64,000 bases of DNA, from NCBI GenBank assembly GCA_018350325.1, contig JAEVLN010000012.1, positions 1,199,991-1,263,990 of the forward strand, given 5' to 3'. Numbering within the stretch: the stretch's first letter is position 1; each line of letters begins with the position of its first letter. The notes beneath the pieces were generated by a model. It was given only the letters and a program-made list of their open reading frames with translations. It was not told where the DNA came from and did no database searches. Below, one piece after another: positions 41,897-52,972 of this stretch. This stretch comes from Globodera rostochiensis. Its lineage: Eukaryota; Nematoda; Chromadorea; Rhabditida; Heteroderidae. The position numbers and the translations under genes are program-made.

Positions 41897-44800
41897 TGAC
41901 CTTGGCATGGATTGGTGGCTGAGTTTGTTGCTGCAGAACATGATCACGGCGCGCAAGGCATGCCAAGTGGAAATGAACGGTTTCTTTTTGGACACCGAAA
42001 AAGTTGTGGAATTTTTTTTGTAATAAAATTTTGTTGAAAATTTTTTAGTGTACAAATTTTTGGCATAACATTTTAGTTAGTCATTCCTTATGCGCAATGA
42101 ATACAAAATTGTCGCAATTTTAGCCCTTGCAAATTTGGGCAGTTTCAAGGAGTCACTGCAATTGGCGGCGGACAAACAGCGCTTCTTCGAGAGCAACCAT
42201 CAGACATTTATGCTGCCTAAGCGTTTCGATTTCAGGTAAATGAATGGCATAAAAAGCAACAATAAATTAATTTACATTTACAGATGTGAGGAGGCTGAAC
42301 ATGTCGGGCACATTTCGGTGGCGGAAGGTTCGTTGGCAGAAGAATTTCGACAACGACACCATCAGATCCGGAAACGACTCGACACCCTGAAGGCCGAGAC
42401 GGAGATGGGCTGGCAGAGCATGGAGAGTGCCGAGCGTCAGATCCGAGGTTGGGGTTGTGGTGGGAGACATTCTTTTCGGTGTTGGGGGTTCATCATCCGC
42501 CAATCACTCTGTTGTGTTGTGTGAGTGGGGGAGGAGAGGTTCTGTTTGGATCATAGAGGTCGATTTCTTTCAAAACCAAGAAATTTCTCTGTCCTAGGCA
42601 TTTGGAGGCTTATGATTTTTGTTGTACTTATTTTAGCGAGAGTATTAAAATTAGATTATATATAACCGCATTTAAATCGCGGAACTGAATTTTGACAGAA
42701 CGACGGAAGCTCCAAACTTCAACAGATAACGTCCGGCATTTTTAGATCTGTTGAGTGCATGCACCGTTGTGCAAGTGTCCGAGTTTGGCATTGCCACAAG
42801 TGGCGACGACGATCGTCGTCCGTCCGAAACTGTTGAAAGTGAACTGGCCAAGACATACGACGCGTACATGCAGGTTGAATGGGAGGATTTAAATTTGAAA
42901 AAATCCTTTCTTTTGGTCCCCCCTTCAAAATTGATCACTTTTTTCTTGATCATATAATACAGACCTTCTCCTACTATTTGTACACTGCCAACTTGGTGAT
43001 GCGCCTGGAGGCTCGCGCAGATGGAATTGGGAACGCGCTGAACTCGGTGGGGCCCCCCGCTGACGACCGTCAACAGCACTCGTCACCCTCACGCCTTACT
43101 GTCGGTGGCAGCTCGCTCTCTTCGGCGACAGGCCAAATTTCAGGTGGCACATTTTGTTCAGTTTTTTAAAATTAAATTTAAAACTTTGCAGAATCTTTAA
43201 AAAATAGTGGCGGTGGTCTGACAAGTGTGGCCTCGTCGTCCATCACCATTCAAGAACAAACTGAACTCTCTGAACGCACCGACTCGCTGGAATGGGCTCA
43301 GCGGTACCGTAAGAAGCGCATCGGATCACAGGTTGGTGGGGGGGGGGGCATTCTTTCATTTCTTTGAAATTTTATCACAAAAAAATCTGTTTCCGATCAC
43401 AGGCCTCAACAGAGCTCACGCACCCACTGCCGAGTGCCACCGGCAGCGGCGGCGTCACTAATACGACGCCGTTGTGGCGACGGCCCCGGTTGTTCGGCGG
43501 CAGTTTGGAGGAGTACACCGGTGGGTCTAAGAATTTTGAATCATTTTTGTTCAACAAACATAATTCGTCACAGAGCTAACCGGTGAGCCAATCCCGCTGG
43601 TGGTGGTCAGCTGTATTCGGATTCTGTGAGTACTATTTTTGCTTTTCATTAGCAGGGGAATTTTTTGTTTTAAAAATTGGGCATTTAAAATTTTATATAA
43701 TTTTGAGGAGTTTTTATAAGCGAAATTTAGCAAAGCTTTGTTCTTGTAGGTCACAACATGCGTTGCATCACCAGGGCATCTTTCGCATTAGCGGCTCCCA
43801 GCTGGAGATCAACCACATGCGCGAGGCGTTCGAATCCGGTTAAAATGAAATTTGGAATTAAACACAATACCAACGTTGTGTGCTAGGCGAAGACCCGTTG
43901 CGGGACGTGCGGGACGGCAATGATGCCAACTCCATTGCGGGCGTTCTGAAGCTGTACCTGCGCGAGTTGCGCGAACCGTTGTTCCCTTTCTACTTGTTCG
44001 ACCTGCTCACGGACTGTGCCAAATGTTCATCAACCGTTGATTTCGTCAACAAGGTGTGGTCGTTTTTTTGGGCGGTGAGATTTTCCAATGGTACCCGAAG
44101 TTTCGAGTCGTATTTGTATGAATAAGATTTAAAAAGTTTGCCCCAATCAATCAAGGGATCTATTTCAGTCTAAATTACCTCACATTTTCTTGAAGATTTG
44201 CCCCTTGCTGAACAAACTGCCTCGTGCCACCTATTTGCTGCTGCGTTACCTGTTCGCTTTCCTCAACCATCTCAGTGAGCTCAGTGACGAGAACATGATG
44301 GACCCGTACAATTTGGCCATCTGTTTTGGCCCAACCCTGTTGCCCATTCCGGAGGGCAAGGACCAGGTAGATAGATCCTCGCTGAATTTACAAATTAAAT
44401 GAAACATTGGCTTGGGTGAGTGTTCCCATAAACTTCTACTCTTTTTAGGTCTGTTATCAAAATTCCGTGAACGAAGTGGTCAAGAATCTGATTGTGCACT
44501 CGGACGCCATTTTCAACGCGCGTGTTCCCGGCCCGCGTTATGAGAAGTACGCGCTGGAGGCAACAGACGGCGGCGGCACGCCGGCCGGTGACATCAGCGC
44601 CGAGTTGGAGCTGTTTGTTGACGACGAAGTTTCCTCCGCTGCTGTTGCTGTTGCTGCACAACCGACGCCATTGGAGTGGGGTTTTTTGAGCAGAAATTGG
44701 TCGGGGTATTCTTAGCTTTCTGAGCGTAACTTTTTGAATGGATTCTTCGCAATATATGTAATTTTTGTTTTCTTTAAAAAAAAAATAGCAATTTAATTTT

Positions 44801-46507
44801 CAGTAATTGGCCACCTTCAACACGTCAACAACAGCTTCACAAACGCTTGAGCAGTGCGGATTTGCCCTTTCCGCCTCCGTCGCCCCAATTCCATCGCTTC
44901 CACCCCCAATTGCAATCGCCTGCCTCGGCATCGCCACCACAACAGCAGCAGCACTATCAACGACTTCCATTTTTGGCCAATCACCATAATCAACAGAAAC
45001 AACAACAGGTGTGTGGGTGGGTGGTGCATTTCATCATCATTTAGGCGGGATCTTGAAGGAATTTAAATGTGGACTTGGTCCTCCGATGAATTCTAGCAGT
45101 ACAACAATATTTGTGAGTTGCAGGTCATTACCGAGACGAGCAGTGGCGGAGTTGTTGGCCAGCAGGACAACTCCAGTAGCGGTGCCAATGCAACAACACC
45201 GTCGCTGATGGATTGTTCATTGTGCAGTGCTGCGAGTTCTGTTGGTGGTCTACCGTTGCCGCCGGTGTTATGTCCTACAGCAGTTGCTGGTGAGGAGTTT
45301 TTTGATCGAATTGGACTTGAACTTTTTGCCAAAATTTTGCAGACGTCCATTATCATCAACAACAACAAAATCATCAACGCAAATTTTTAACCACCACTAA
45401 CGGCAACATCAACAATTATTGCTATTCTTCATCGGAAAGTGGCATTGCCGACTCCACAAATGGCACGGGTGAGTGGTATATGAATGAGTATTGTACATTA
45501 TGGTTGTTTTTCAGCCACCAGTCCACGTCCTGCTGTCCAACAACAGCAATTCGTTAGGCAACGAATGTGCGGTGCTGGCAGTGGCCCAAATGCATTAGTG
45601 GACACCCCAACGGACAATGTGGCGGACCTTTATACGTCGATTCACAAGTTGGTGGTGATCAGTTTTTGGTCTTTTCATTGTCATATTTCTTTCTCTATAT
45701 CAGAGGCGATCATCATCGATTCCCCCGTCATGCTATGCCAACAACAGCGTCTTCTGTTACTACTAGCACGAGTAGCGCTACAACAGCTACACAACCATCG
45801 ACTGTTCAGTGTGTTCGACAACAACAACAACAGCAGTCGAATGTGGTTGGAGCTGTTCAGCAGCATCAGCACACATCGCCTCCAGTCATTCTTCGATTTG
45901 GCAGTGCCCAAACTGTGGTGCCCGGCGAACATCGCGCCCACCATCACCCTCCGTATCCGAAGCAGCAGCAACAACAACAGCAGTCGGGCGTTAGCCCACC
46001 GCCGTACACCGCCCTTTATGGCACAAAAATGATGGCAACGGCGGGACGATCGCCGCCAATCACAACGTCTGCATTGCATGATGGGCCGTCCAAATCTGCA
46101 GCGATCAGTCCGCTGACAACCACCGTTTTTGGTGCTTTTTTACATTGATCGGACGGAAAATTCGATTTTTGTTTCTCTTCTCCAGATCCATCACCTACGC
46201 GTCGGCGAAACTCCTTCCACGACAACATGAACTCGGCCGCAATTGCAGCCACCAGTGTCAGTTTGGTACAGTCTCAACGTCGGGCGCCTTTAATGATGGA
46301 CAAACCGTCTTCGAAGCTCACACCGACTGGTACTGCTTGGGGGCGTTGTGTGGTGGTGAATTTTTTGGGAACACTCGCTTTTTAGGGCAATCCGCAGCGA
46401 CTGATCAGCTGAAACAGCACCGCCTCGAGCAGGTCAACGCCATTGATGAACTGCTCGGAAAATTGAGCACTGTCACTGGAGGCGGCGGCGCCGACGGTGA
46501 TCATTAA
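41897..46507 (+). pseudogene. srGAP-like gene copy B, missing the first F-BAR exons
   Basis: Partial duplicate of copy A starting inside the exon corresponding to 32273. Exons: 41897-41979, 42124-42235, 42284-42447, 42746-42873, 42963-43143, 43192-43331, 43403-43520, 43574-43625, 43750-43838, 43887-44053, 44196-44366, 44449-44675, 44804-45008, 45124-45289, 45343-45468, 45515-45647, 45704-46131, 46186-46344, 46386-46507. Every splice site is kept, and all length differences from copy A inside exons are multiples of three (-3, -6, -3, -6). The RhoGAP core including GIFRISGSQ is complete. It lacks its own start and the N-terminal F-BAR. I call it a pseudogene for want of a 5' end, but the kept frame suggests either very recent origin or selection. 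It would be a RhoGAP-only protein if it gained a promoter. Confidence 0.8.
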
Positions 46508-46939
46508 CAGAAGGCAGAAAATACAAAGAAAAAGTGATCGCTTCGATGCTTTTTACTCTTTTTGTTAGGTTAAATTGAAGCCATTTTTTACTATATTTCC
46601 AATTGAAAAATGCCGTTCGCTGTTTTTTGTACACAATTTGCCAATTAAAAACCTTAACTGTCTCTCTATCATTTTTGACTGTTTTTTTAATATGATGAAC
46701 CTATTTTTGTGTTTATTCATAATAATCCCAGCATAGGCTGCTTAATGTTACAATTTGTTTTTTACCGTTTATCATTTTTGAACAATTAATTAATCTCTCC
46801 CATTATTTTCCGTCCGCTAAACCCTTTCACGGCATTCTTTCACCGCATTTTGTCCATTTATTGGCCAGATAATAACAATTTGAGGCTTATCGCCCTTTCT
46901 TTGGATGTTAAAGTCCCAAAATTTCCCGGCCCCCCTCCG
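46508..46939. other. 3' flank of srGAP copy B, duplicated from 36722-37159
   Basis: Near-identical to the copy A flank up to the Harbinger insertion point. No gene. Confidence 0.7.
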
Positions 46940-47526
46940 GGGCCGTAGTAAAAGAAGGTGGTAATGGTTATATAACCATAACCATGGTGGTTAACCGGTA
47001 GTAAATGAGAAACCATGAGCTCATGGTCACTTAACCACGATATACAACCACCATGGTTGGTGGTTTGGCAACAGATAGTAAAAGAAGCAGGTTGATGGTT
47101 ATTTAACCGGAGATCATGGTTAAAATGCAACCCTGACCCGACCCATGGTTGCAAATATTTTAAAATTGTGTTGAAAATTCAATAAAAAATATAAAAATAC
47201 TAAATAAACTTTATTAAATAGAAGAAAGTCTCCTCTACAAAGCGATATAAAATTTTATATCGATTTTAAGCATAAATATTTTTAATTTAATTTTGAAAAT
47301 TGTTACTCAAATTCCAATAATATAGACTTTATTGCGCGTTTTTTCAGCCACTTCTCAATCAAATTTAACGCTTTTTGTCAGTCAAAGCAAAAAATGTTAA
47401 TAAATAAAAAAATTTATTAACTTTTACTCTTCAAATCGTGAAGCCATTTCCATTCTTTTCTCAAGTGCGGCTTGCCTAGCAAGCCTTTCGCTTCTCCATT
47501 GCGGCTCTTCTGCGATTTCGGCAAAA

Positions 47527-48008
47527 TTAAAATAACGCATAATTAAACCGCTTTTGAGATTCGGTAACAGGTGAAAGAAAAGGCGTGATCAGCCATGTTT
47601 TGAGCGGATATCCTATAATTTTTTTTTATCCAATAAAATTTTCGAAACTACCAGAATCTCCCAACAAAATTGAATTTCCGCCTCGACCAGATTCAAAAAA
47701 TTCCCAAGTGCTGCTTTGTCGAAGAACAAATGAGTCGTGTGTTGCTCCAGGCCAGGAAACATCAACATTCATAAACTGACACTTGGAATCAACGATGGCC
47801 TCAAATTTCAAAATTTAATTAAATACTTTTTCCTTTAACATGCCTGCATGTTAATTGAATAAAATCCTTTTCTGTTAATATAGGATTGTTCATCGTCAGC
47901 GCCAGGGCTCTAATCACACAAAAAATTATTATTTAAAAAAAATATTTACATTTATTCTGATATGCGTGCAGTCAATTGCGCCCAAAACACAAGGGAGTGA
48001 GCAGTAAT
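47527..48008 (-). pseudogene. Harbinger (HARBI1-like) DDE transposase, truncated at both ends
   Basis: Minus-strand pieces splice to a recognisable nuclease core: about 48008-47950 (GAIDCTHIRIN), 47909-47844 (DEQSYINRKGFYSINMQ), 47799-47652 (AIVDSKCQFMNVDVSWPGATHDS ... split here, then LLGDSG), 47612-47527 (GYPLKTWLITPF). Introns are tiny (34-44 nt); the one at 47843-47800 has a GC donor. Two of the three catalytic acidic residues can be placed (IDCTH and THDS). The third normally follows the NYA block, but the frame ends at NYALF-stop. The N-terminal part is also absent. A separate short frame downstream (minus, about 47541-47430, MRYFNFAEIAEEPQWRSERL...) may be a displaced tail. Probably inactive. 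Confidence 0.82.
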
Positions 48009-48081
48009 TAAAAAAATCAGTTTTTGTGCGAAATTCGTTGTTTCCTTGATAATTAAAGATTCAAATTGTCCATAATCAGAA

Positions 48082-48828
48082 CTAATCCTCTTCCTTTGCA
48101 TCTTCTTGCTCCTTCAACAATTTGGCTATTTTTGCATCGTAATATGCAGACATTTTATCAACTAACGGAGAGATGCGATTTTCAAAAAGCTCTTTTTGCA
48201 ATTGAAGAACTTCACGCTGAAGATCAGTGACGGATGATGTCGCGCTACGGCGCATTCTCGATGGGCCGGGCGACGGCGATTGGCCAAACTCAGTCTTCAT
48301 CAATTTGAAGGGTTTCTCCTTCTGGGCAAAATTTCAATTTGATATTTAATTGCTTTACCTCCAAGCCAGTAAGCGCTTGGATCTCCAAATCATCCTCTGC
48401 CGAAAAATCAGCAAAAAGCGGGGTTGAACGAGCACCAGGAATCCCTGAGAAGCTTGCGCGCTCTCCAAAAGTGTCCACTATTGCTGAGTGCACAGAATCT
48501 TGCGGTTGTGACTCGTCTCTACCGCCACCAGTTTTACGTTTTTCACTTTAAAAAGTTTATTTAATTAAAATTCTTAAAATGTTTAACACCGCTTTTCATC
48601 GGCGAATCTCCTTTTGGAGTCCTTTTTCATATTGTGCCATTTCTCCTTCACTTGCTTCACTGTGAGAGCTGAGGCAAAATTGGCGTTTAACGAAAATGTT
48701 AACTCTTCCCAAGTAGCATTAGATTTTTGCGCAAATTTTGCCTCTTTGTTGCTCGGAAAAAAGGTCGAATAATTATCACGAATAGTTGTGGCAATTTGCT
48801 CAGCCATTTCTTTTGAGAATAGCGACAT
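48082..48828 (-). CDS. Harbinger-associated SANT/Myb-like DNA-binding protein (221 aa)
   Basis: Second gene of the transposon. Three exons on the minus strand: 48828-48590, 48545-48359, 48321-48082. Total 666 nt, frame intact to TAG. Residues about 15-80 form a Myb/SANT-like trihelix (TWEELTFSLNANF then LTVKQVKEKWHNMKKDSKRR). The C-terminus is a coiled coil (DLQREVLQLQKELFENRISP). In Harbinger elements this partner brings the transposase to the ends and into the nucleus. Its intactness, next to a broken transposase, could mean it still works in trans or that it is simply young. Confidence 0.82.
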
Positions 48829-49322
48829 TTTTGAATAAATGCGGACAATAGTGCTATTAGTATTTCAATTATTAGGATAAAAATATAATTTAACTTTTCT
48901 AAGCTAATAAGTCATCCTTCAAAATAAAATATGATGGTCTTATTGGTAGAATAATGTTTTTGTAAAGTGAATATTTTTTTTTACATCAAAAAGAAACATA
49001 TTTATCAATAACATTAAGAAAATTGCTGTGTTGAGCTCTCAATTGTTGTTTGCAAACATTTTGTTTATTATGAAACTTTGTTAGCTCTTTGGTCCATGAC
49101 GAAATTTTGCAGTAAATAATAAAGCTGCTGGTGGTTATTTAACCTTGTAGTAAAAGAACATAGTTTGTGGTTAAATGACGGTGGTTGATGGTTGCTCCCT
49201 CCGTTATTTGACCAGCTTCTTTTACTACTATATTTCGCATAGTTGGGGGTTGTTTGACCACGTCAAACGACCATGGTTAACTGACCGGGTTAAATAACCA
49301 CCTTCTTTTACTACGGCCCCCG

Positions 49323-50159
49323 GTGTATATGCATGCACTTGCGTCGTTTATTCTATCGGATAAAAATCGGGAAATTTAGTTGTTGCCGCATCCTTAATTT
49401 ATGCCATTCGATTTCTCTCGTCAAGAGGAGTCGAATGATGATAAAATGACCCAAACCTCAGAGGTGGTAGTATTCTAGACTTTTTCCAAATCAACTTTTT
49501 TATTTGGTTACGCAACTGGTTTATGGTAAAGTAAATCGATAACAGACAGATCGAAAAACATAAACGAAAAATTGGGATCGTTCATACGGTCCAAACTCAA
49601 AATCGAACGAAATATGTAGCAATCGACTCCTCTCGGCTACAATGTATGAATCCGAAAATTTTTTTGTTTAACCTTCAAAACACTGTCCTTTCCCACAAAT
49701 TTTTATTTTCTTTCGACAAATTCGTGATTTTGAAAGCCAATATGAGTGATTTTTCTCATTTTTAAGCAGTGGATAACTGAGTCCCCAGTCAAAAGACACT
49801 TCAGTCCCGGGTCTGTAACTCTTCAGGGAATGGTTGCCCAACAAAATTTTTTTCGGATCCTTCCATTGCAGACCTAGAGGAGTCGATTGATATATATCTC
49901 GTTCGAAGCGGCGGGGTCCGGTCCGTCGACATTCTATTCCATAACAATGTACCTTGCATAAGTCTCGAAATCTGAATGGATTGTTTAGTGCTGCAATTTA
50001 CCAATTTAGCTTTCAAAATCGAAAAATGACTAAATTAAAATGTGTTTTAGTTTATCCAGGGACTCTATAACTTATGGATTAATGGTCAAAACGGGATTTG
50101 AGTAGGGGTCATTATCAGTACAAAAATGGCCACTCTCGTCTCGTCTCATCCACAAAAAA
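49323..50159. other. Flank after the Harbinger element, no gene
   Basis: Up to about 49378 this continues the srGAP 3' flank duplicated from copy A. After that a new repeat starts: 49490-50160 is partly repeated at 52565-52970 (shared ATTTGGTTACGCAACTGGTT and TAAATCGATAACAGACAGAT). No supported ORF. Confidence 0.5.
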
Positions 50160-51573
50160 TCACTGCCTTTCGAAAAACCCACATGCCGCATCCCTTGCAT
50201 GTTTCACTGGATCATTTCTATCGACGAACTCATCGATCAGGGCGTTTAATTTGATCATAAAAATTGTGTGCGGCGTCTCAGTTTCAGACGACAAATTGTT
50301 GTCGTAATTATCCACCCAGACATTAAAATACGCAGCGAAGACTAAAATCTGCACTAATGCGAAACATCATCGCCTTTAAACAGGAGTCGTATCGAAATTT
50401 TTTCAAAATAGTACATTGGGAACCAGACGGTATCGCTCCTTTCCGGATCCGCTCGTTTTGGCGCGACCAGTTTGGCGCCGTACCGTTTTAGCGCGAGCGA
50501 CCAGTTTGGCGCCAACAATTTTAATAAAAATGACAAAAAAACCTCAAAAATCATACAAAACTCGTGCGTTAAACAGGAATCCAGGCTCCGTTTTTGCGTA
50601 TGTCGAATCCCTAACTCGAGCATTTCCGGCAAACCTTACTAAAAGCACCCATTTATTAAACTTTGAAAAAAAAATTTTCTTTTTTCAAAAGATGGAGGGG
50701 CACAACCCGGCCATTACCCATTTTTTGATGGGGTAAGTAAAGTATAACGCCGGCACAATTGCAGATTGCCCGTTCATAAAAACAGCTTTTGATCCTAGGC
50801 TTAAGCCTAGCCTAAGCTAGCTTAGGTTTAGGCCTGAGCCTAAGTTCATTTAAGCCTTTAGAATATATGTCGTTTATTATGATTCCGTGATGGATTTAGT
50901 TGTTTTGATATTTTATTGTTGTATTTTGACAATTAAGATGTTTAAAAGGATCATCTTAAACCTTAATGGATCATGCTAAGACATTAGGGATAGAATTGAT
51001 ATGAATAATTTTGATTAAAATCGATTTTCATTAGTAATGTTCGTCGGCGCCAAAACGGCGGTGCCAAACTGGTCGCGCCAAAACGACCCCGACCGCTCCT
51101 TTCCCACTAACTCGTTCCCCTTTTCAGAAGTTTTATCGTTATGACCTCTATCAAAATTAACCAAATCAAACAATTATTTGGCCATTTTTGAAGCAAATAA
51201 ATCCCCGCCCTACTGATAAATAAGTACAGAAACGACCTCTGCTTTAAATCGAATTCACCCACCCCTTAAATGTTGTGACAGACGCACTTTTGAGCAACGC
51301 TTCGCAGCGCGTTCGAGAAACCCAACGGCCTCGACAAAGTCGTGTTGCTTAATTAAAGCTTTACCTATTTTTATTTTCTTGAGGTCCTACTATTCGGCGA
51401 AGAATTTGTTGGCGAATTAATTCAGCCCTAATCCAGGCCAATTGTTTTTGAACGACAAAGTGATCAAAGTTCACGGAAACCCGAACGAAGGCCCATCGAG
51501 TATTAAAACTGAAGAAGGCAACCATTTCCAAAAGCAATTCATTCGGAAATATTCTTTTTTGGGGATGTTTCAT
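50160..51573 (-). CDS. F-box-like small protein F2 (149 aa), intron 2 carries an inverted-repeat element
   Basis: Exons on the minus strand: 51573-51391, 51347-51263, 50341-50160. Total 450 nt in frame, ending TGA. Starts MKHPQKRIFPNELLLEMVAF, F-box-like as in F1. Exon 2 (85 nt) encodes QHDFVEAVGFLERAAKRC; exon 3 encodes VFAAYFNVWVDNYDNN ... CGFFERQ. An upstream in-frame Met at 51672 is possible, but the start at 51573 matches F1 better. The second intron is 921 bases, mostly a 632-bp element (50454-51085). F3 (52973) is nearly identical in exon 1. Confidence 0.6.
50454..51085. mobile_element. 632-bp MITE-like element with GC-rich terminal inverted repeats and telomere-like interior
   Basis: Left end CGTTTTGGCGCGACCAGTTT continues GGCGCCG; the right end is its inverse (24 identical bases, then similar). 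The interior at 50793-50866 is a run of TTAGGC/GCCTAA-like hexamers in both orientations (AAGCCTAGCCTAAGCTAGCT). CGCTCCTTTCC occurs just outside both ends (50434-50444 and 51094-51104), but 8-9 bases away from the repeats, so target duplication is uncertain. No ORF inside. It lies in intron 2 of F2. Confidence 0.7.
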
Positions 51574-52021
51574 TGTTTTAGGAAGGAGAAACGGTTGGAA
51601 TTTATGCACAAATGTTGGGCGGCGTATAAAATTGAGTGCCCTACCCCCTTTATGCATCATTGTGCCCTTCAATTATATAAAAAAATCGGTTGAGGTCATG
51701 GGAAACACTTCAGTTTCTGAATAGAGCCCATCAACAATTCGGCCTTAGTAGGTAGTCGAAGAATGTTGTTTAGGTCCAATAATGATTATTATTTGTTGAC
51801 AAAGAAAAAATTGAATCATTGCAAGTCAACCCCAAAAATTGGGACAATAATTTTTTTAATGATCGGAAAATAAAAAAACAATAAATTCAGCGTATGTGTA
51901 CAAAATGCGGATCGTCTCAGTTCGGCGCGACCGGTCGGCGCGATTTTTTCGGCGCCGACAAAAATTAATTTGAATTAGCGCAAATGAGCTTCGGCTCAGG
52001 CCTAAGCCTAAGCCTAACGAA
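51280..52021. repeat. Duplicated block, copy 1 (second at 53488-54230)
   Basis: Contains F-box-like exon 1, its upstream region and a GC-rich motif TTCGGCGCGACCGGTCGGCG followed by telomere-like repeats. The second copy is almost identical over about 740 bases. Confidence 0.85.
52000..52019. repeat. Interstitial telomere-like repeat (GCCTAA)x3
   Basis: GCCTAAGCCTAAGCCTAACG, three tandem copies of the nematode telomere hexamer complement, about 70 bases after a GGCGCGACCGGTCGGCGCG motif that resembles the MITE terminal repeat. Confidence 0.75.
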
Positions 52022-52972
52022 CCCCAAACCAGGGTGGCTTACTATAGAAAATATTTAAAATGTCAAACCGAATCCAGTGATCAGACACTATGGCTTTACC
52101 TCAAATAATTTGATCTTATCTGGCCTAATTTAATGACGCGCGTCGCTCACGACTCAGGCACAACTCCTTGCGGTGTGTCAGGGCGCGGTATACCCAGAGG
52201 TACGCTGACATGACATTTCTCGACGCGACACTTCATCGACCAAATCCGACATTTCATCGACTAAACAAAACACCAAAATTCCTCACTCGGGGGTTATCGA
52301 GGTCGCGGATCACGAATATGGCATCATATCATCCATCATCTCTTTTATGATTTCAACGTGTGATTTTTTGAAAAAATTCAACAAAAACTCAAAATAATTC
52401 AAAAACACAATTACAACGAAAAGGCAAGTAGTAATGATCGAGTCGAATGTGCATTTTTGTAAATTCTCTAACAAAAAAAAGTAAAAAAGGAATACACCCC
52501 CTACAATATCGGTAATAGTTAATAATGAAACTCACCAAAATGGTGTTTCTAGTCGGAAAATGCACCCCCCAAAAATCAACTTTTTTATTTGGTTACGCAA
52601 CTGGTTTACAGTAAATCGATAACAGACAGATCGAAACATAAACGAAATTGTGCCACCGCACCTCACTGGGCAGAGGAGGTAGATGGAGCGGCGGGGTCCG
52701 GTCCGGCTTCATTCGATTCCGTAACAATGCAGATTGCATAACACTTGAAAACTGAATGGATTGTTTAGTTCTGCAATTTACTAATTTAGCTTTCAAAATT
52801 GAAAAATGACTAAATTAAAATGTGTTTTGGTTTATCCAGGGACACTATAACTTAAGGATTAATGGTCAAAAACAAAGATTTGCCAGTTTTGAAAAACCCG
52901 GATTTGAGTAGGGGTCATTGCCGTCTGGCCATACAAAAATGGCCACTCCCGTCTCGTCTCATCCACAAAAAA
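52022..52972. other. Spacer between F2 upstream block and F3, no gene
   Basis: AT-rich. From about 52565 it repeats the sequence of 49490 onward (ATTTGGTTACGCAACTGGTT). No supported ORF. Confidence 0.45.

Larger units (their letters stand above)
46940..49319. mobile_element. PIF/Harbinger DNA transposon (2,380 bp) with terminal inverted repeats
   Basis: Ends are GGGCCGTAGTAAAAGAAGG (46940) and its exact complement CCTTCTTTTACTACGGCCC (ending 49319). The 3-bp target duplication CCG occurs at 46937-46939 and 49320-49322. The duplicated flank near 37150 shows the uninterrupted site (CCCTCCGGTGTATATGC), which fixes the boundaries. It carries two minus-strand genes typical of the superfamily, a DDE transposase (degenerate) and a SANT/Myb-like protein. 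Subterminal GTAGTAAAAGAA-type motifs recur near 47077, 49148 and 49220 (inverted). The TSD differs from the usual TWA. Confidence 0.93.
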
